NCBI RefSeq assembly: GCF_003725535.1
Contig: NZ_RJSF01000040.1
Location: 328,370-392,369 of the forward strand
DNA length: 64,000 nt
Source of the DNA: Nocardioides pocheonensis
GTDB taxonomy: Bacteria > Actinomycetota > Actinomycetes > Propionibacteriales > Nocardioidaceae
Direction of reading: 5' to 3'
The notes beneath the pieces are model-generated. The model did not search any database and was not told where the DNA came from. It saw only the letters and a program-made list of their open reading frames with translations. Within the stretch, counting starts at the first letter, position 1. Every line of letters starts with the position of its first letter. Of this stretch, positions 62,401 through 64,000 are shown piece by piece. Both the position numbers and the translations under genes were made by a program.

Positions 62401-63236
62401 ATGCAGTCGTCCAGCGCGGTGGCCGTCGCCTCAGGCCCCTCCTCGGCGAGCAGCGCGTCGGTGCCGGCGAACTGCACGAAGCCCACCGCGATGGTGCGGT
62501 GCTCCGGCGTCCCGGGGCCGGCGAGGAGGTGCTCCCGGATCGCCACCGACAGCACCTGGGACACGTCGACGCCCGGATCGACCTCCGGGCGGTCGCGGGC
62601 CGGCTCCTCCGCGACGGCAGGCGCACGCCGGAGCAGCCACCCCTGCGGGTCCACGCGATCGCCCAAGGCCGCATCGCCGATCTGCGCGGCAGTCGTCGCG
62701 CTCACCACCACCTGTCCGGCCTGGGCGACCCCCTCGAGCCGGGCGGTCTCGCTCGCCGCCGGCCCGGTCACGAGCAGCTCCCGGTGCAGGTGGGGATCAC
62801 CGACCAGGAAGAAGTCGAACTCGCCGCTGTGGATGCCGACCGACATCCGCAGCCGGATGTTGCCGGCCGACGTCCGCAGCTGCCCGACCTCGCGCAGGCG
62901 TGCCCGCATCCCGTACGCCGCGGCGCAGGCACGTGCGGCATGGCCCTCGCCCGAGAACAGCAGCAGCACCGCGTCGCCGCCCCACTTGACCAGGTCGGCG
63001 TCGAACCGGTCGGCCACGCCGAGCAGGTGCGAGAACGTCGCGTCGAGCGCGTCGCTCATCTCCTCGGCGCCGACGTGCCCCTTCCGGGCCAGTCGCTCCG
63101 TCAGCGCGGTGAAGCCGGAGATGTCGACGAACGCCAGGCTGCCCGCGATCCGACGATGGTGGGCCTCCGGGTCGGTGCCGAGCCACTCCACGACCAGCCG
63201 GGGGACGTAGGGCGCGAGCGCGCGCGACGCGTTCAT
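59418..63236 (-). CDS. tandem class III nucleotide cyclase - AAA ATPase - TPR signalling protein
   Basis: A 1272-residue protein. Cyclase domain 1 (about 30-200) has AFVDISGFTALTERLARKG with metal Asp38 and VKWGGDAVLLLF with Asp88, but its transition-state Asn is missing (GPAASETARLEG). Cyclase domain 2 (about 245-420) has lost the first metal Asp (GFVQFAGTD) yet keeps KGDAINLAARIMGKASPGE with Asn and Arg. The two can thus form one composite site. An ATPase domain follows: Walker A LLGEPGIGKSRLM near residue 468 and Walker B LVTVDDAQHMD. The remaining 600 residues are helical TPR-like repeats. ATG at 63236 gives the family N-terminus LAPYVPRLVVEWL. It is convergent to the two cyclic-nucleotide-binding transporters. 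Confidence 0.9.
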   Translation of the reverse strand: MNASRALAPYVPRLVVEWLGTDPEAHHRRIAGSLAFVDISGFTALTERLARKGHVGAEEMSDALDATFSHLLGVADRFDADLVKWGGDAVLLLFSGEGHAARACAAAYGMRARLREVGQLRTSAGNIRLRMSVGIHSGEFDFFLVGDPHLHRELLVTGPAASETARLEGVAQAGQVVVSATTAAQIGDAALGDRVDPQGWLLRRAPAVAEEPARDRPEVDPGVDVSQVLSVAIREHLLAGPGTPEHRTIAVGFVQFAGTDALLAEEGPEATATALDDCMRNVSQAAAAHGVTFFETDINADGGKIMLTAGAPRTAGHDADRLLRTARQILDHAGRLPLRIGVNTGHVFSGDFGPPFRRTYSVKGDAINLAARIMGKASPGELLATRPAYEHSETRFETTDVGPFTLKGKARPVAAVSVGAVLGGRERRTGQENVLVGREEEMALLRRALEDARSSGRGGVVQLLGEPGIGKSRLMQELAGSADDTRVQRIVCDEYQSATPYAAFSMLLRDLLGLTDDSSPEAAALVLTALVEEVAPQLTEWAPLLGDVLDVDVPETTATAELDDEFRKARLESTVLGLLRALLTGPTLVTVDDAQHMDPASADLLSGLAAEAGRQPWLLVVSRRDQPLGWIPRDDLDSLELRVSPLGADDAMRLALSAAGGQTLPRPTLAALAQKAGGNPLFLESLVSQTGPTGALEALPESIEEVVAAQIDQLSPMQRSVLRHAAVLGSQFAAGELAALLPDLATSLDEQLRDGLADFLVPAERGSELRFRHGLIREVAYQGLAYQARRRMHDQVGLAMERTHAATRPELLSFHFLHAGRYDRAFRYARTAGDQARRMYANTEATELFSRAVEASRRLPRDAVVHREVGQVLEALGDCWFVIGHTDAAADAYRQAHRYLRDDVFESARIVTKLATVDQRLRKFPQAMRRLRRELRTFDGRRGAGSHRARSALQRRYAISKINQGRVEDAIAWGTAAVEEAKRSGDPATLAPAYTTLHGIYLASGRDSYRTLGTLALQAYVEIDDLAGQAQCTNNLAVEALEDNRWVEAATMFRSAADLYRRLGDTDNEGVALCNHAEVLVDQGRYDEAGPLLDDALATARSVSDDELVALVLRQQGRARSRASDPEAGLVLLDEARALFEKIDAPDEAAHTGLAIAEAMLLGGQVAAAVDCADELLAAGSVEHLEADLRALRGLALLRLGHVEDAIEEFGRGVEAGRSADRTHAYALSCLGLARAGVEDAAQWHDRGATALRQLGVVALPLLDAEGDLATR

Positions 63237-63253
63237 GTGCTGCGCACGGCCAT
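63233..63253 (-). other. six-codon micro-ORF overlapping the cyclase start
   Basis: GGGAGGG on the minus strand lies four bases before an ATG at 63253, which reads MAVRST and stops at TGA 63235-63233. That stop overlaps the cyclase ATG at 63236 as ATGA. The cyclase ATG lacks its own Shine-Dalgarno sequence. Confidence 0.35.
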
Positions 63254-63419
63254 GGTCCCTCCCGCCGCCCGGACAGCGCGCGCTGCCCGACCTCCGCGGC
63301 CCACTGTACGGCGGCGACGCCGCGCACGCCGGGCAGAATCCGTTCTGGTCTGCACCTGCCGCAGACTCTCCCGACCGGCCCGGGACGAGCTGCGGCGGGT
63401 TCGGAGGGAGGGGGTCTGC

Positions 63420-63425
63420 CATAGT
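63420..63425 (+). promoter_or_regulatory. -10 box CATAGT, leaderless methyltransferase gene
   Basis: CATAGT is followed by six bases and the ATG at 63432. It is a weaker match than the other boxes because the first T is C. Confidence 0.35.
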
Positions 63426-63431
63426 CGGCGC

Positions 63432-64000
63432 ATGAGCCTTCGTCAGCGCTTCCTGGCCGCAGGAGCCCGCCAGCTGGGGCACCCCAGCGGGTGGCGCGGC
63501 CGGCTGGTCGGGCGCGCGCTCAACAAGGGCAACCGCACGCTCGTCGAGGCCGCGATCGCCGCGACCGGTGTCGGCCCCGGACAGACCGCGGCGGACATCG
63601 GCTTCGGTGGCGGCGTCGGGCTGGGCCTGCTGCTGGACCGGGTCGGACCCACCGGGAGCGTCCACGGGATCGACGTCTCGACCACGATGGTCGACCAGGC
63701 CCGGCGCGCCTTTCGCGAGCAGTGCGCGGCAGGCACGCTGACCCTGGCGGTGGGCTCGATGACCGAGCTGCCGCTCGTCGAGGACGTCCTCGACGCCGCG
63801 ATCACCGTCAACACCGTGTACTTCGTGGAGGACCTCGAGGCCGCGTTCCGGGAGCTCGCTCGGGTGCTGCGCCCGGGCGGCCGGCTCGTCGTCGGTGTGT
63901 CCGACCCCGAGGAGATGGCCCGGATGCCGGTGACGGCGTACGGCTTCCGGCTGCGTCCGGTCGACGCGCTCGCCGAGGCGATGGCGGCGGCCGGACTGGC
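63432..64000 (+). CDS. class I SAM-dependent methyltransferase (3' end outside window)
   Basis: 189 complete codons are visible and the frame is open at the window edge. TAADIGFGGGVGLGLLL is motif I, VHGIDVSTTMVDQARRAF is the acidic second strand, LDAAITVNTVYFVEDLEAAF and [19 protein letters not shown] follow, as in UbiE/family 11 enzymes. GFGGG replaces the commoner GxGxG only slightly. It is divergent from the cyclase gene, with 195 bases between. Substrate unknown. Confidence 0.85.
   Translation, partial: MSLRQRFLAAGARQLGHPSGWRGRLVGRALNKGNRTLVEAAIAATGVGPGQTAADIGFGGGVGLGLLLDRVGPTGSVHGIDVSTTMVDQARRAFREQCAAGTLTLAVGSMTELPLVEDVLDAAITVNTVYFVEDLEAAFRELARVLRPGGRLVVGVSDPEEMARMPVTAYGFRLRPVDALAEAMAAAGL

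Noticed and set aside
63237-63665. Upstream extension of the cyclase gene
   Set aside because: It overlaps the divergent methyltransferase gene. The family N-terminus begins at the ATG at 63236.
1-64000. CRISPR array or defence island
   Set aside because: No regularly spaced repeats and no nuclease, restriction or toxin-antitoxin genes were found.

Overview
The window is a high-GC actinobacterial chromosome segment. The codon use, the housekeeping block rne-rplU-rpmA-obg-proB-proA-nadD-rsfS, and the many leaderless genes with a TANNNT box 6-8 bases before the start codon all fit a Propionibacteriales/Nocardioides-like organism. The genus is inferred from gene order and style; no rRNA gene is present. 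No IS element, prophage, CRISPR array or toxin-antitoxin pair was seen.

Layout. (1) 1-1835: 3' part of a B12-binding radical SAM protein (TIGR03960 type). Its usual neighbour, the TIGR03936/DUF2344 protein, lies about 36 kb away at 37711. (2) 1947-9401: a small membrane protein, a methyl-accepting chemotaxis protein behind a sigma-28-like promoter, a CynX-type MFS carrier, a ten-helix hybrid-sensing histidine kinase without a response regulator, and an AlkZ-like winged-helix protein. (3) 9451-37630: a surface-glycan island. It holds five methyltransferases, a set resembling the GDP-D-glycero-alpha-D-manno-heptose pathway (GmhA-, GmhB-, HddA- and HddC-like) with a TalC-like transaldolase, two sugar epimerases, several GT2 enzymes, one GT4 enzyme, two acyltransferases and three very large membrane proteins that look like GT-C-type transferases. 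Two of these membrane proteins are clear paralogues. The likely logic is that nucleotide- and polyprenyl-phosphate-linked sugars are made and decorated in the cytosol, then transferred outside by the GT-C-like proteins. No Wzx, Wzy or ABC exporter gene lies in the window.

(4) 37711-52317: conserved housekeeping genes, interrupted by a divergent MarR/MFS drug-efflux pair with a palindromic operator just upstream of its -10 box. (5) 52357-52599: a tRNA-Ala(GGC) with a rho-independent terminator, followed by a degenerate tandem copy of the same tRNA-terminator unit. (6) 52810-63236: the most unusual part. A 14-helix-type MFS carrier is fused to a cyclic-nucleotide-binding domain and a patatin phospholipase. 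It is followed in the same operon by a second MFS carrier with its own cyclic-nucleotide-binding domain, then by a secreted Cys-containing protein, and convergently by a tandem class III nucleotide cyclase/AAA ATPase/TPR protein. Together these suggest a local cyclic-nucleotide circuit that controls membrane transport and lipid hydrolysis. (7) 63432-64000: the 5' part of a methyltransferase gene.

Regulation visible in the sequence includes a repeated TANNNT-N6-8-start leaderless arrangement at about a dozen genes, three micro-ORFs whose stop codons overlap the start of the next gene, a MarR operator, a sigma-28-like promoter and an rplU promoter with a structured leader. All functions are read from motifs; no database search was possible.
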